Assembly: GCF_016924655.1 (NCBI RefSeq)
Contig: NZ_JAFFJU010000001.1
Span: 496,001 to 560,000 of the forward strand
Direction of reading: 5' to 3'
From: Sphingomonas arenae
GTDB lineage: Bacteria; Pseudomonadota; Alphaproteobacteria; Sphingomonadales; Sphingomonadaceae
DNA: 64,000 nucleotides
Made by a program: the position numbers and the translations under genes. A model generated the notes under the pieces. It was not told the origin of the DNA and made no database searches. It was given only the letters and a program-made list of their open reading frames with translations. How positions within the stretch are numbered: the stretch's first letter is position 1; each line of letters begins with the position of its first letter. Shown piece by piece: positions 15,037-24,860 of this stretch.

Positions 15037-16181
15037 GCCAACCGGTCGACGATGTCGAGCAGGCGCCGCAGACGGTCGAGCGGCTGCACGAACGCATCTT
15101 CGCTGACCGGATCGCCGACCGCGTAGGCGAAATGGAAATCGAGGGCGTCAGCGAACGTCTTGTAGATCATGTTAAGGTGGAACGGGGGCTGTAGAACCAC
15201 CAGGGTCGTCCCCTGCGGCGCCGTCATGACGGCGTGGGAAAGTGCCGAGCCCTCGGGCGAAATCACCACCCTCGCGGAGGAAAGCGTGCGCGCAATCTCC
15301 CACGGCGTGCTCGTCTCGGGCTTCAGGATGGCAAAGCCCAGGCCCGTCAGCATGGCTTCCACCTCGGCTTCGTTGGCAAGCGTCCGTCCGGCGCCGGACG
15401 AGCCGCGCGACATGAACACATGGCTGGGCCCGTCCGCTGGAACGGCGGCGCGGATGCGTGCCCGGATGCGCTGTAGCCGCGCGACCCGGTCGTCGCTCAA
15501 CTCGTGGTCGTGCAGATACCAAAGCTCACCCACTCTCGCCGTGTCCACATGCCGCGCGGCAAGCCCGGAGAGTTGACGGTAGCCGGGCTCATGGACGCGG
15601 CCGGGAGGACTAGTCAGAACCAGCGGCTGCGAGCCCTGGTCACGGGCCCATAGCTCGTGGCTGAGGCCGTCCTTCAGCCAATGTCCGAAGTATCGTTCCG
15701 TCACGTAAGTGCTGCAAAAGGTGCCTTCGTCGAGCTGCTCGACGGGCGACCGGAGCAACATGCGCCTCCGCCGTTCGGCCACGACCGATAAGGCTGTGCG
15801 TGCCATCACCGTTCCATCTGCGATGATCACATCGCGAAGTCTCAGCGCGAAGCTCTCCCCTTGCCGTACCGGCTCGCATCGCAATCGGGCGAGGTTCGTC
15901 GAAGGCGTCGAGTCGGGGTGATGGCCGCGAGTGCGGTCTGCTTCATCGGGGAGTGAAATCAGCGGCTTCGAGGGCCGCTCCACGGGAGGCGCGATGACGC
16001 GGCGCTCCACAGCGGCATCCACCAGATGCCGCTTCCCGAGCCGCGCGAACAGGCGACTGGTCACGGGTCGGATGCTCAGCATGGCGTGCTCCAGGCAAAG
16101 GTCACGACGCATCACATCCGCGGCGATCAACACCGCTTCGGTGCTGAATGACGCGACGCGCTGTATGGTTCCCGCACCCAC
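14928..16181 (-). CDS. Glycosyltransferase family 61 protein
   Basis: A protein of up to 417 residues. The C-terminal half carries the GT61 (DUF563) pattern: HVFMSRGSSGAGRTLANEAE, EAMLTGLGFAILKPETSTPW and ARVVISPEGSALSHAVMTAP, the equivalent of 'R..R.L.NE...' and '.iv...GsaL.N..f.p.'. Such enzymes transfer sugars such as xylose or GlcNAc and in bacteria usually sit in polysaccharide loci, but here the gene stands alone. Start is uncertain: GTG 16181 is the longest option, ATG 16112 is a good alternative (393 or so residues). It overlaps the VOC gene tail to tail by 109 bases. Confidence 0.8.
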   Translation of the reverse strand: MGAGTIQRVASFSTEAVLIAADVMRRDLCLEHAMLSIRPVTSRLFARLGKRHLVDAAVERRVIAPPVERPSKPLISLPDEADRTRGHHPDSTPSTNLARLRCEPVRQGESFALRLRDVIIADGTVMARTALSVVAERRRRMLLRSPVEQLDEGTFCSTYVTERYFGHWLKDGLSHELWARDQGSQPLVLTSPPGRVHEPGYRQLSGLAARHVDTARVGELWYLHDHELSDDRVARLQRIRARIRAAVPADGPSHVFMSRGSSGAGRTLANEAEVEAMLTGLGFAILKPETSTPWEIARTLSSARVVISPEGSALSHAVMTAPQGTTLVVLQPPFHLNMIYKTFADALDFHFAYAVGDPVSEDAFVQPLDRLRRLLDIVDRLAQRFGVSDRLRTLPSGSVNQASLVSPSGEFQMPSSS

Positions 16182-16222
16182 GGGGCTGACAGTTCCCGCG
16201 CAAACCTGTTAGCGGTGCGTCG

Positions 16223-18493
16223 ATGCCCACCTCCGCCGCCGCCGCCGCCAGAGAGATCCTTACCGGTCTCCACGACGTCATGGCGAGGCGCGGCTCGGCG
16301 CAGGCCAAGCTCGACCACGTCGTCGATATTATCGCGGAGGCGCTGCAAAGCGAAGTCTGCTCGATCTACCTGCTCCGCGACAACAGCCTGGAGCTGTTCG
16401 CCACGCATGGCCTGCGCAAGGAAGCGGTGCACGTCACCCGGCTTTCGATGGGCCAAGGCCTGGTCGGCACGATCGCTGCGGAAGGCCGTATCCTCAACCT
16501 TGCCGAGGCATCCAGCCATCCCGCCTTCGTGTATCGTCCGGAGACTGGCGAGGAGAGCTTCCACAGCTTCGCGGGTGTGCCGATCATTCGCCGCGAAAGC
16601 GCGATCGGCGTTCTCGCCGTCCAGCATGCCGAACCGCGACGGTACGAAGATGTGGAGATCGAGGCCCTGCAGACGGTCGCCATGGTGCTTGCGGAACTGA
16701 TCGCCGGTGCACGGCTGACCGACGGCGCGCAGCGGGGCGGCAGCCGTGATCGGGGGATGGTCCGGCTGGCGGGGCTGAAGCTGGTCGCAGGCATGGCCAA
16801 GGGCACTGCCGTCTTCCACCAGCCACGGGTGGTGGTCGAGCATACGGTCGCCGAGGACACGGAGCTGGAACGCGCCCGCGTCTATGCGGCCTTCCGCCGA
16901 ATGCGCGAGCAGATCGAGAACATGACCCGGGAGGCGGAGTTCGGGACGGCCGGCGAGCATCAGGAGATCCTCGAGACCTACAAGATGTTCGCCTATGACG
17001 AAGGCTGGTCGCGGCGCATCAACGAGGCGATCGACAGCGGCCTGACCGCCGAAGCCGCGATCGAACGGGTCCAGCAGCGTACCCGCGCCCGGATGCAGGA
17101 GATCGACGATCCGCTCCTCAAGGAGCGGATGCACGACCTGGAGGACCTGTCCAACCGGCTGATGCGCATCGTGTCGGGGCGGCTCGGCACGGCTGCCCAG
17201 ACCGGCCTCAACCGGGACGCGGTGTTGATCGCCCGCAACCTGGGTCCGGCGGAGCTGCTCGAATATGACCGGCGCCGACTGCGCGCTGTGGTGCTGGAAG
17301 AAGGGTCGCTGACCGCGCACATGACGATCGTGGCGCGGGCGATGGGGGTGCCCGTCATCGGCCGGGTCCACGATATCCGCCACATCGCGAACGAGGGCGA
17401 TACGATCCTGGTCGATGGCGACCAGGGCAGTCTCGTCGTCCGCCCGACCGGCCAGACCACCGCCGCGTTCGATTCACGCATGGCGATGAGCCAGAAGCGT
17501 CGCGCCGAGTTCGCGGCCATTCGCCCGTTCCCGCCGATCACCAAGGACGGGCGGCGGTGCGAGCTGATGGTGAACGCCGGTCTGGCCGAGGATGCGGCGA
17601 CGCTGGAGATCGCCGGCGCGGACGGTATCGGCCTGTTCCGCACCGAGTTCCAGTTCCTGATCTCCGCCACTTTGCCGGGGCGTGAAAGCCAGCAGCGGCT
17701 CTACAAGCAGGTGCTGGATGCGGCCGGCGACAAGCCCGTCGTCTTCCGGACGGTGGACATCGGCGGGGACAAGGCCCTGCCCTACCTCGCCGACGAGGAG
17801 AAGGACGAATCGGAGAACCCGGCCATGGGCTGGCGTGCGCTCCGGCTCAGCCTGTCGCGCTCGACCCTGATGAAGGCGCAGGCGCGCGCGTTGATCGAGG
17901 CGGCCGACCGAAGAGTGCTCCGCGTCATGTTCCCGATGGTCTCCGAGCCATGGGAATATGAAGAAGCGCGAGCCTTGTTCGAGGATCAGCTCGAATGGGC
18001 GCGGACCAACCGTAAGCCGTTGCCGAGCCGGGTGGAGTTCGGCGCGATGCTGGAGGTTCCGAGCCTCGCGGAGATGCTCGACTGCATCCTGCCGCGCCTC
18101 GACTTCCTCTCGATCGGCACCAACGACCTCACCCAGTTCCTGTTTGCGGCGGACCGCGCCGATCCGCGCCTGGCGGTTCGCTACGACTGGCTGTCGCCAG
18201 CTATCCTGCGGTTCCTTCGCCGCGTCGCCCGGGAGGCGACCGCGGCCCACGTTCCGGTCCGGGTCTGCGGGGAGATGGGCGGTCGCCCGCTGGAAGCCAT
18301 GGCGCTCATCGGCCTCGGCATCGAGAACTTCTCCATCACGCCGGCAGCGGTCGGACCGGTCAAGGCGATGATCCGTTCGCTCGATGCCTCCGCCATTCGC
18401 GCACGCATGGAGCAGCTTCTCGCCAAGCCGCCGCGCGACATGCGCAAGGCGCTGACCGATTGGGCCCGCAAGCAAGGTGTCGTGATTGGTTAG
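16223..18493 (+). CDS. ptsP: Phosphoenolpyruvate-protein phosphotransferase PtsP (EI-Ntr)
   Basis: A 756-residue enzyme I of the nitrogen PTS, which autophosphorylates from PEP and passes the phosphate to NPr (PtsO), a regulatory rather than sugar-import chain. An N-terminal GAF domain (about residues 20-170, LDHVVDIIAEALQSEVCSIY, QGLVGTIA) is followed by the PEP-utiliser N domain, the phosphohistidine domain with SLTAHMTIVARAMGVPVIG (active His in TAHM) and the TIM-barrel PEP-binding domain with DGIGLFRTEFQFL, RVMFPMVSEPWEYEEA, FLSIGTNDLTQFLFAADR and VCGEMGGRP containing the catalytic Cys. Start ATG 16223 is 41 bases from the divergent GT61 gene. Confidence 0.95.
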   Translation: MPTSAAAAAREILTGLHDVMARRGSAQAKLDHVVDIIAEALQSEVCSIYLLRDNSLELFATHGLRKEAVHVTRLSMGQGLVGTIAAEGRILNLAEASSHPAFVYRPETGEESFHSFAGVPIIRRESAIGVLAVQHAEPRRYEDVEIEALQTVAMVLAELIAGARLTDGAQRGGSRDRGMVRLAGLKLVAGMAKGTAVFHQPRVVVEHTVAEDTELERARVYAAFRRMREQIENMTREAEFGTAGEHQEILETYKMFAYDEGWSRRINEAIDSGLTAEAAIERVQQRTRARMQEIDDPLLKERMHDLEDLSNRLMRIVSGRLGTAAQTGLNRDAVLIARNLGPAELLEYDRRRLRAVVLEEGSLTAHMTIVARAMGVPVIGRVHDIRHIANEGDTILVDGDQGSLVVRPTGQTTAAFDSRMAMSQKRRAEFAAIRPFPPITKDGRRCELMVNAGLAEDAATLEIAGADGIGLFRTEFQFLISATLPGRESQQRLYKQVLDAAGDKPVVFRTVDIGGDKALPYLADEEKDESENPAMGWRALRLSLSRSTLMKAQARALIEAADRRVLRVMFPMVSEPWEYEEARALFEDQLEWARTNRKPLPSRVEFGAMLEVPSLAEMLDCILPRLDFLSIGTNDLTQFLFAADRADPRLAVRYDWLSPAILRFLRRVAREATAAHVPVRVCGEMGGRPLEAMALIGLGIENFSITPAAVGPVKAMIRSLDASAIRARMEQLLAKPPRDMRKALTDWARKQGVVIG

Positions 18494-18581
18494 TGAGACA
18501 TGCCGCGCCAAGAGGCGTTGACAGGGACAGGTGCACCCTCAACAAGACGCGCGCAAATACCGGGCGGGAAACGGAACACGG

Positions 18582-19385
18582 ATGGCCGAAATCGAAGCGG
18601 GTACCGAAGCGACGGTGGGCGAGCGACTGCGTGCCGCGCGCGAATCGCAGGGCCTCAGCCTAGAGGACATCGCCGCTCGGACCCGAATTCCTACGCGCCA
18701 CCTGGAGAGCCTCGAAGCGGGCGAATGGGACCGCCTTCCGGCCCCCACCTACTCGCTCGGGTTCGCGAAGAGCTACGCAAGCGCCGTTGGGCTCGACCGG
18801 ACCGAGATCGGCGACAGGCTGCGCGAGGAAATGGGCGGCACTCGCAGGGCCGCCGCGGTTCACGAGGTGTACGAGCCCGCCGATCCGGCGCGGGTCATGC
18901 CCAAGTGGCTGGTGATTGCGGCGATCGTCGGGGTGGTGGCGGTCGTCGCGGCGCTCCTGTTCCTGCGGCAGCGCGAGCTGTCGGAACCAGGGGAAACTCC
19001 GGCCGCTGCCGTGGAATCGCCGGTGGCTGTCTCAGGCGCGCAGAACCCCGCCGCGACCGCCACGCCATCCACGGCGGCGCCGTCCGGTCCGGTGGTGATC
19101 ACGGCCAACGAGCCGGTGTGGATCCAAGTGACGGAGCGCGCCGGGCCCCGACTGTTCGAAGGCGAACTGCGCGCCGGTCAGAGCTTCCAGGTGCCGACCG
19201 ATGCCAAGGCGCCGCTGCTGCGCACCGGCAAGCCGGAGGCCCTGCGCATTTCTGTCGGTACGGCCGATGCGCCGCCGGTCGGCCCGGCTGCGACCACCGT
19301 GCGTGACGTGAGCCTGCTCGCCGCGGACCTGATGCGTAGCGGCGGTGCAACGCCGGCGAACCCGGCGGCTGGCGCCCAGCGCTGA
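18582..19385 (+). CDS. rodZ: RodZ-like helix-turn-helix membrane protein
   Basis: A 267-residue protein with a cytoplasmic HTH domain (residues 12-75: VGERLRAARESQGLSLEDIA, RTRIPTRHLESLEAGEWDRL), a membrane helix (108-128), an Ala/Pro/Thr linker and a periplasmic DUF4115 domain (VVITANEPVWIQVTERAG, LFEGELRAGQSFQVP). This is the architecture of RodZ, which links MreB to the elongasome and sets rod shape. Start ATG 18582, after TGGCC-rich spacer; 88 bases after ptsP. MreB genes are not in the window, so the symbol is by architecture. Confidence 0.85.
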   Translation: MAEIEAGTEATVGERLRAARESQGLSLEDIAARTRIPTRHLESLEAGEWDRLPAPTYSLGFAKSYASAVGLDRTEIGDRLREEMGGTRRAAAVHEVYEPADPARVMPKWLVIAAIVGVVAVVAALLFLRQRELSEPGETPAAAVESPVAVSGAQNPAATATPSTAAPSGPVVITANEPVWIQVTERAGPRLFEGELRAGQSFQVPTDAKAPLLRTGKPEALRISVGTADAPPVGPAATTVRDVSLLAADLMRSGGATPANPAAGAQR

Positions 19386-19447
19386 TTCAGCGTGGAGCAA
19401 GCCCGGTGCCTGCAGCCATCAACCATCCGCACCCCTGATCGAGACCC

Positions 19448-20362
19448 ATGATGCGCAGCCTTCTGATCGCCAGCACCGCTCTCACGCTCTTCGCCGCTCC
19501 CGCCGCGGCGCAACGGCAGCCTACGCCCGAACAGCGCATCGACAGGGTGGAACGGCAGCTCCGGCAGGTTCAGCGGCAGGTCTTCCCCCGGGGCCAGCCG
19601 GCCGACACCGCCGGATTCAGCGACGATCCGGCCGCCTCGCAAACGGTCGTCGTTGCCCTCTCCGCGCGGATCGACAACCTCGAACGCCAATTGGCGGACG
19701 TGACACGGCTGGCGGAGGAAAGCGGCAACCGGGTCGCTACGCTCGAAGCGGAGCTGGCTCGGCTTCGGGCAGACCAAGAAACCCGTTTGCGCGCCCTGGA
19801 GACCGGAGCCGCCACGGCATCGGGGACTGGCTCGAATGCACCCACGGAAGCACCTGCGACGAGCGAAAGCCCGCCGCCCCGCCCGCAGCCGAAGGTGGAG
19901 ACACCCGCGACCACGCGGCCCTCCGCTACGGCTGCCACCGTTCCGGCAACACCGGCGACGGGCTCCTTCGCCGCCGACGGCGAAGCTGCCTATGACGTGG
20001 GCTTCCGCCTATGGGAGCAGAAGAAGTACAACGAGGCGATCGCGGCCCTGCGCGCAATGGCGTCCTCCTTCCCCGGTCATCGCCGGGTCAGCTGGGCCAA
20101 CAACCTTGCCGGCCGCGCCCTTCTCGACAAGGGGGAGCCGCGCGCGGCGGCCGAGGCACTGCTGGCCAATTACCGCAGCAATCCCAAGGGCGAGCGGGCA
20201 CCGGACAGCCTCTTCTATCTCGGTCAGTCGCTGATGGCGCTGAAGCAGCCCGGTCAGGCCTGCAAGGCTTATGCCGAGCTGGAGGACGTCTACGGCAGCA
20301 CCATGCGCCCGGCCCTACGGGAGCTGCTGCCCGACGCCAAGCAGAAGGCCGGCTGCCGATAG
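19448..20362 (+). CDS. cpoB: Tol-Pal associated periplasmic protein CpoB/YbgF
   Basis: A 304-residue periplasmic protein: signal peptide to about residue 21 (FAAPAAAQ), a heptad-rich coiled coil (RIDRVERQLRQVQRQVF and SARIDNLERQLADVTRLAEE) for trimerisation, a Pro/Thr-rich linker, and C-terminal TPR units from AAYDVGFRLWEQKKYNEAIA and FPGHRRVSWANNLAGRALLD to SLFYLGQSLMALKQPGQACK. This is the layout of CpoB/YbgF, which couples the Tol machine with PBP1B. It is not next to tol-pal genes here but precedes tilS, an order I recall from other alphaproteobacteria. Confidence 0.85.
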   Translation: MMRSLLIASTALTLFAAPAAAQRQPTPEQRIDRVERQLRQVQRQVFPRGQPADTAGFSDDPAASQTVVVALSARIDNLERQLADVTRLAEESGNRVATLEAELARLRADQETRLRALETGAATASGTGSNAPTEAPATSESPPPRPQPKVETPATTRPSATAATVPATPATGSFAADGEAAYDVGFRLWEQKKYNEAIAALRAMASSFPGHRRVSWANNLAGRALLDKGEPRAAAEALLANYRSNPKGERAPDSLFYLGQSLMALKQPGQACKAYAELEDVYGSTMRPALRELLPDAKQKAGCR

Positions 20363-20412
20363 GCGCCACGCCACCCTTTGCCGCGGGACCGGATTGCTCC
20401 ACACCGCGCGCG

Positions 20413-21351
20413 ATGGTGAGTGACTCCAGCCTGCAGCGCTTCCGGGCCGATCTCGACGCCCTAATGGGTTCGGGGCCGATCGGTGTCGCCGTGTCCGGAG
20501 GACCGGACAGCCTTGCGCTCCTGCTGCTGACCGCGGCCGCTCGGCCCGGAGCCGTGGAGGCTGCGACGGTCGATCACCAGTTGCGACCGGAAAGCGGCGC
20601 CGAAGCGGGCATGGTGGCGGAGGTCTGCGCGAGGTTGAACGTTTCCCACGCGGTGCTTGCCGTGTCGGTTCCGGCTGGAGCGAGCCTACAAGCCCAGGCA
20701 CGGTCCGCTCGCTATGCCGCGCTCGAGGACTGGGCGAGGTCGCGCCACCTCCACGCCATCGCCACCGCGCATCACGCGGACGACCAGGCGGAAACCTTGC
20801 TCATGCGGTTGAGCAGGGGTGCAGGGCTCGGCGGTCTGGCGGGTGTCCGCGCATCACGCCTCTTGGGTGAAGTGCAGCTAATCCGCCCGCTCCTCGGCTG
20901 GCGCAAGCGGGAGCTGGAGGCGATCGTGGCGGACGCGGGACTTGAACCGCTCGAGGACCCGTCCAACCAGGATAAGCGGCACGACCGGACCCAGGCACGT
21001 CAGCTGCTCGCCGCCGTTCCCTGGCTCGACCCGGCCCTGATCGCCCGAAGCGCCGCGCATCTGGAGGACGCCGAAGAAGCGCTCCAGGCGGTCACGACTA
21101 GGCTTGCTGCCGAGCGGCTGGAGTTCGCGGACCGGCGGTGCCGGCTAGACGCCGCGGACCTACCGCGGGAGCTGCAGCGGAGGTTGTTGCTGGCCGCCAT
21201 CACGCGACTGGATGGCCCGACCCCGCGCGGACCCGATCTCGACCGCGCGCTCGGCGTGCTGGCGCAAGGGGGCACCTGCACCCTGAGCGGCTTGAAGCTG
21301 GAGGGCGGACAGACCTGGCGCCTGTCCCCGGCGCCGCCGAGACGAGCCTAG
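20413..21351 (+). CDS. tilS: tRNA(Ile)-lysidine synthase
   Basis: A 312-residue PP-loop ATPase that makes lysidine at C34 of tRNA-Ile(CAU) so that it reads AUA. The PP-loop SGGPDS spans residues 28-33; TVDHQLRPES, ATAHHADDQAETLLMRLSRG and RPLLGWRKRELEAI are further TilS motifs, and DPSNQDKRHDRTQARQLL carries the family's 'DpsN.d....R..iR' pattern. The C-terminal domain is short, as in other alphaproteobacterial versions. Start ATG 20413, 50 bases after cpoB; its end overlaps the convergent beta-lactamase-like gene by 4 bases. Confidence 0.95.
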   Translation: MVSDSSLQRFRADLDALMGSGPIGVAVSGGPDSLALLLLTAAARPGAVEAATVDHQLRPESGAEAGMVAEVCARLNVSHAVLAVSVPAGASLQAQARSARYAALEDWARSRHLHAIATAHHADDQAETLLMRLSRGAGLGGLAGVRASRLLGEVQLIRPLLGWRKRELEAIVADAGLEPLEDPSNQDKRHDRTQARQLLAAVPWLDPALIARSAAHLEDAEEALQAVTTRLAAERLEFADRRCRLDAADLPRELQRRLLLAAITRLDGPTPRGPDLDRALGVLAQGGTCTLSGLKLEGGQTWRLSPAPPRRA

Positions 21352-22196
21352 TTGGCGCCCAGCGGACTGGCCATGAACGGCCGGCGCACCATCGACACGA
21401 ACCCGTCGTAGATCGCCCGCGCGGCTTCCGCGATCGCGCGCGGCCGGTCCGTTCCTCCGCGCGCGAAGAACGCCACCGCCAAGCGGCGCCCGTCCGGCAA
21501 GGTGATGAACCCGACGTCGCTGGTGTAGTTGTTGAGCGTTCCGGTCTTATGGGCGACGGGGGTGAGGGGCGAGAGGAGGCCGCGCATCCGGTTCTTGCCC
21601 GTCTGGCACCGCGCCATGACACTGAGGAGATATTGCCGGCTGTACGGCGAGAGCACCTTGCCGCGATCGAGCTTCTTCAGCAGCTGCACCATCGCGTTGG
21701 GCGTGCTGCTGTCGCGGACGTCCCACAGATCGCGCTTGTCCGCCAGCAGCCGGGCGATCGTGCGATCCACGCGGATGTTGCTCAACCCATTGAAGCTCAG
21801 CCAGGTCTGGACGCTGGACGGTCCGCCGAGATTGCGAATGAGGGCGTCCGTCGCCGGATTGCTGCTGCGGATCAGCATCGCTTCCATCAGCTGCCGCGCC
21901 GTCTGCCCGCCGATCTGATCGTCGAGCGATCGCCGCCCGTGATCCACCTGCGCGAGGTAAGCGGCAGCCACGGCGACCTTGACCGTGCTCGCCATGGGAT
22001 AGGCCTTGTCGCCGTTGATGCTGATCGCTTCACCCGTGTCGAGATCGAGGGCCGACACGCCATAGTCGCCCGGGCGCGAGGCCAGCAGGTAGGCCAGCTG
22101 CTGCTCCAGTGGCTGAAGGGTCGCACTGGTGGCCGCCAGCGCAGGCTGCGTGGCGAAAAGGGCGGAAAGCCAGCAGAACAGGGCAAGAACGCGCAT
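21348..22196 (-). CDS. Class A beta-lactamase-fold serine hydrolase lacking Glu166
   Basis: A 282-residue secreted protein: signal peptide to residue 21 (LFATQPALA), active-site S70-T-V-K73, SSN (111-113) in place of SDN, and KTG (217-219) in AHKTGTLNN. The omega-loop, usually 'RxDRxExxLN', reads RVDRTIARLLAD, so both the deacylating Glu166 and Asn170 are missing. Without this base the acyl-enzyme would turn over slowly at best; the protein may be a penicillin-binding or carboxypeptidase-like relative and should not be called a resistance enzyme on sequence alone. It converges on tilS and diverges from ftsH. Confidence 0.8.
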   Translation of the reverse strand: MRVLALFCWLSALFATQPALAATSATLQPLEQQLAYLLASRPGDYGVSALDLDTGEAISINGDKAYPMASTVKVAVAAAYLAQVDHGRRSLDDQIGGQTARQLMEAMLIRSSNPATDALIRNLGGPSSVQTWLSFNGLSNIRVDRTIARLLADKRDLWDVRDSSTPNAMVQLLKKLDRGKVLSPYSRQYLLSVMARCQTGKNRMRGLLSPLTPVAHKTGTLNNYTSDVGFITLPDGRRLAVAFFARGGTDRPRAIAEAARAIYDGFVSMVRRPFMASPLGAN

Positions 22197-22394
22197 CTCG
22201 TCTCCCGCGATCCCGGTGGTTCCGGTGCACTATCGCACCAAAAACCCAACCGGTTCCTTAACGTTGTCCGGTCGTGTCATGCCGGAACAAGCGAAGCATG
22301 GCAGCCCGTAGGGGATTCGGACTGTCGCTCTCCTGAACCTCCTCACCGCGACGTCCCTGCCCTGTGTTTCTGGCGGCACACCCGTCGGGCTCCA

Positions 22395-22422
22395 TTGTTA
22401 TTAAGGCCTGCTCGCCTATCTT
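22395..22422 (+). promoter_or_regulatory. Candidate sigma-70 promoter of ftsH
   Basis: TTGTTA and TATCTT separated by 16 bases lie 33 bases upstream of the ftsH start. This is the only AT-rich spot in the 258-base gap; assigned by eye. Confidence 0.35.
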
Positions 22423-22454
22423 GAGCGGCAAGACTCGCGGAGCGACGAAGACGC

Positions 22455-24413
22455 ATGGACGACAAGAACAAGGACAAGAAGCCCGGCAATCCCTGGACCA
22501 AGAGCCTGCTGATCTGGGTTGGCGTGCTGTTCGGATTGGTGCTGTTCGCCCAGATGATCGAGGGTGGAAGCCGCACGGCCGCGGGCGATCCGATCGCCTA
22601 TTCCGACTTCGTCCGTCAGGTGGACGAGGGCAATGTCCGCAGCGTCACCGTTGCGGCCGCCGCGACCGGCACGCAGACCATCAGCGGCAAGCTTGGCAAT
22701 GGTCAGTCCTTCCGCACCACGGCCCCTGCCGACGCACAGGTCACCGAGCGGCTGATCCAGAAGGGCGTGCAGGTTCAGGCCAAGGAAGCCGAGCAGTCGA
22801 GCTTCTGGCTGATCCTGCTCTACCAGTCGCTGCCGTTCATCCTGATCCTGGGCGTGTCCTTCTTCATCATGCGCCAGATGCAGAAGAACGCGGGCTCCGG
22901 CGCCATGGGCTTCGGCAAGAGCCGCGCGCGCATGCTGACCCAGAAGGAGGGCCGCGTGACCTTCGCGGACGTCGCCGGCATCGACGAGGCTCGTGAGGAA
23001 CTGCAGGAGATTGTCGAGTTCCTGAAGGACCCGGGCCGCTTCGCCCGCCTGGGCGGCAAGATCCCGAAGGGCGCGCTGCTCGTCGGCTCGCCGGGCACCG
23101 GCAAGACCCTGCTCGCCCGCGCCATTGCGGGTGAGGCGGGCGTGCCCTTCTTCACTATTTCAGGCTCGGACTTCGTGGAGATGTTCGTCGGCGTCGGCGC
23201 GAGCCGCGTCCGCGACATGTTCGAGCAAGCCAAGAAGTCGGCACCGTGCATCGTCTTCATCGACGAAATCGACGCCGTGGGCCGTCACCGCGGCGCAGGC
23301 CTCGGCAACGGCAATGACGAGCGCGAGCAGACGCTGAACCAGCTGCTCGTCGAAATGGACGGCTTCGAGGCGAACGAGGGGATCATCATCATCGCCGCGA
23401 CCAACCGTCCGGACGTGCTCGATCCCGCCCTGCTGCGCCCGGGTCGCTTCGACCGCCAGGTCGTCGTGCCGCGGCCCGACATCGAGGGCCGCGAGCAGAT
23501 CCTGGGCGTCCACATGAAGAAGGTGCCGCTGGCCCCCGACGTGGACGCGCGCGTCATCGCCCGTGGCACTCCGGGCTTCTCCGGCGCGGACCTCGCCAAC
23601 CTCGTCAACGAAGCGGCCCTGCTCGCCGCCCGCAAGGGCAAGCGGCTGGTCGCCATGCAGGAGTTCGAGGAGGCCAAGGACAAGGTGCTGATGGGCACCG
23701 AGCGCAAGTCCATGGTCATGACCGAGGACGAGAAGCGCATGACCGCCTACCACGAGGCTGGTCACGCCATCGTCGCGCTGCACGAGCCCGCGTCCGACCC
23801 GATACACAAGGCCACCATCATCCCGCGCGGCCGCGCACTGGGCATGGTGATGCGCCTGCCGGAGCGGGATAATTACAGCTACCACCGGGACAAGATGCAC
23901 GCGAACTTGGCCGTCGCCATGGGCGGCCGCGTCGCCGAGGAGATCATCTTCGGCTACGACAAGGTGAGCTCCGGCGCGTCGTCGGACATTCAGTATGCAA
24001 CCGGCCTGGCCCGGGACATGGTGACCCGCTGGGGCATGTCGGATGCGCTCGGCCCGCTGCAATATGCGGATGCCGACGAGGAGGTGTTCCTCGGCTATTC
24101 GATGAACCGCCAGCGCCACATGTCGAACGAGACGGCGCAGCTGATCGACAAGGAGATCCGGCGGATCGTCGATGGCGGCTACGAGCGTGCCCGGACGCTT
24201 TTGACCGAGCATGAGGAGCAGCTGCACAGCCTGGCCAAGGCGCTGCTCGAATATGAGACGCTGTCCGGCGAGGAGATCAAGACTATCCTCGACGGCGGCA
24301 CCGTGGATCGTGGGCATTCCACCAAGCCGGTCATCCCCGCCGCCGGCTCGTCCATTCCCAAGAGCCGCAAGCCTAAGGCAGGCTTTGGCGGGGCGGCTCC
24401 GGCCGGGGCCTGA
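22455..24413 (+). CDS. ftsH: ATP-dependent zinc metalloprotease FtsH
   Basis: A 652-residue membrane-anchored AAA+ protease that degrades unassembled membrane proteins and regulators. Two membrane helices (about 16-35 and 117-139) flank the periplasmic domain; Walker A is GSPGTGKT (211-218; the usual second residue Pro is Ser), Walker [17 protein letters not shown], the second-region-of-homology arginines lie in [17 protein letters not shown], and the zinc site is HEAGH (433-437). Start ATG 22455. The C-terminal tail ends in basic and Gly/Ala-rich residues. Two small exported-protein genes follow, the first only one base behind the stop. Confidence 0.98.
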   Translation: MDDKNKDKKPGNPWTKSLLIWVGVLFGLVLFAQMIEGGSRTAAGDPIAYSDFVRQVDEGNVRSVTVAAAATGTQTISGKLGNGQSFRTTAPADAQVTERLIQKGVQVQAKEAEQSSFWLILLYQSLPFILILGVSFFIMRQMQKNAGSGAMGFGKSRARMLTQKEGRVTFADVAGIDEAREELQEIVEFLKDPGRFARLGGKIPKGALLVGSPGTGKTLLARAIAGEAGVPFFTISGSDFVEMFVGVGASRVRDMFEQAKKSAPCIVFIDEIDAVGRHRGAGLGNGNDEREQTLNQLLVEMDGFEANEGIIIIAATNRPDVLDPALLRPGRFDRQVVVPRPDIEGREQILGVHMKKVPLAPDVDARVIARGTPGFSGADLANLVNEAALLAARKGKRLVAMQEFEEAKDKVLMGTERKSMVMTEDEKRMTAYHEAGHAIVALHEPASDPIHKATIIPRGRALGMVMRLPERDNYSYHRDKMHANLAVAMGGRVAEEIIFGYDKVSSGASSDIQYATGLARDMVTRWGMSDALGPLQYADADEEVFLGYSMNRQRHMSNETAQLIDKEIRRIVDGGYERARTLLTEHEEQLHSLAKALLEYETLSGEEIKTILDGGTVDRGHSTKPVIPAAGSSIPKSRKPKAGFGGAAPAGA

Positions 24414-24414
24414 C

Positions 24415-24795
24415 GTGGTCCGGGGAGCGTTCCTGGCAGCCGCGTTGCTGCTGGCCGCGCTCCCCGCCCAGGCCGCTCCTGCCGGATCGGCACAGAACTT
24501 CCTCGATCGTGCCAATCGGCTGAAGGCCAAGGGTCCCCTCGCCTTGTTCGACAGCGATTATCGCCGCCTCAAGGATGAGGCGACCGCTGCGGGCACGTCC
24601 ATTCGCCTGGAGCGGGAAGCCGCCGAACGAACCGGTCGGCCAATCCTCTACTGCTCGCCCAAACCGCGGGCGGAGCTGGGGCAGACCGAGTTCCTCCGCG
24701 GCCTCGAGGCCATTCCACCCGCCGAACGCGCCCGGGTCAGCCTGCGCGCGGCCATGCTGAGGATCCTCCAGAAAAAGTATCCCTGCCGGCGGTAA
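24415..24795 (+). CDS. Small exported protein, paralogue A (Rap1a/Tai-like?)
   Basis: A 126-residue protein with signal peptide (AALLLAALPAQA) that starts at GTG 24415, one base after the ftsH stop, so expression is probably coupled. The mature part has FLDRANRLKAKGPLALFDSD, ILYCSPKP and ends RAAMLRILQKKYPC, with two cysteines likely paired. The same skeleton recurs in the next gene. The order 'yC.P....EF...L..iP...R......A...iL...YPC' reminds me of Rap1a/Tai-type periplasmic immunity proteins, but that is a weak resemblance and no secretion system or effector is near. Confidence 0.7.
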   Translation: MVRGAFLAAALLLAALPAQAAPAGSAQNFLDRANRLKAKGPLALFDSDYRRLKDEATAAGTSIRLEREAAERTGRPILYCSPKPRAELGQTEFLRGLEAIPPAERARVSLRAAMLRILQKKYPCRR

Positions 24796-24860
24796 GCCGT
24801 TAAACGCGCGTTCAGCCGGTGGACCCTCTTCTGGCGTTCATCACGTCGGGGAGGTTCTTC

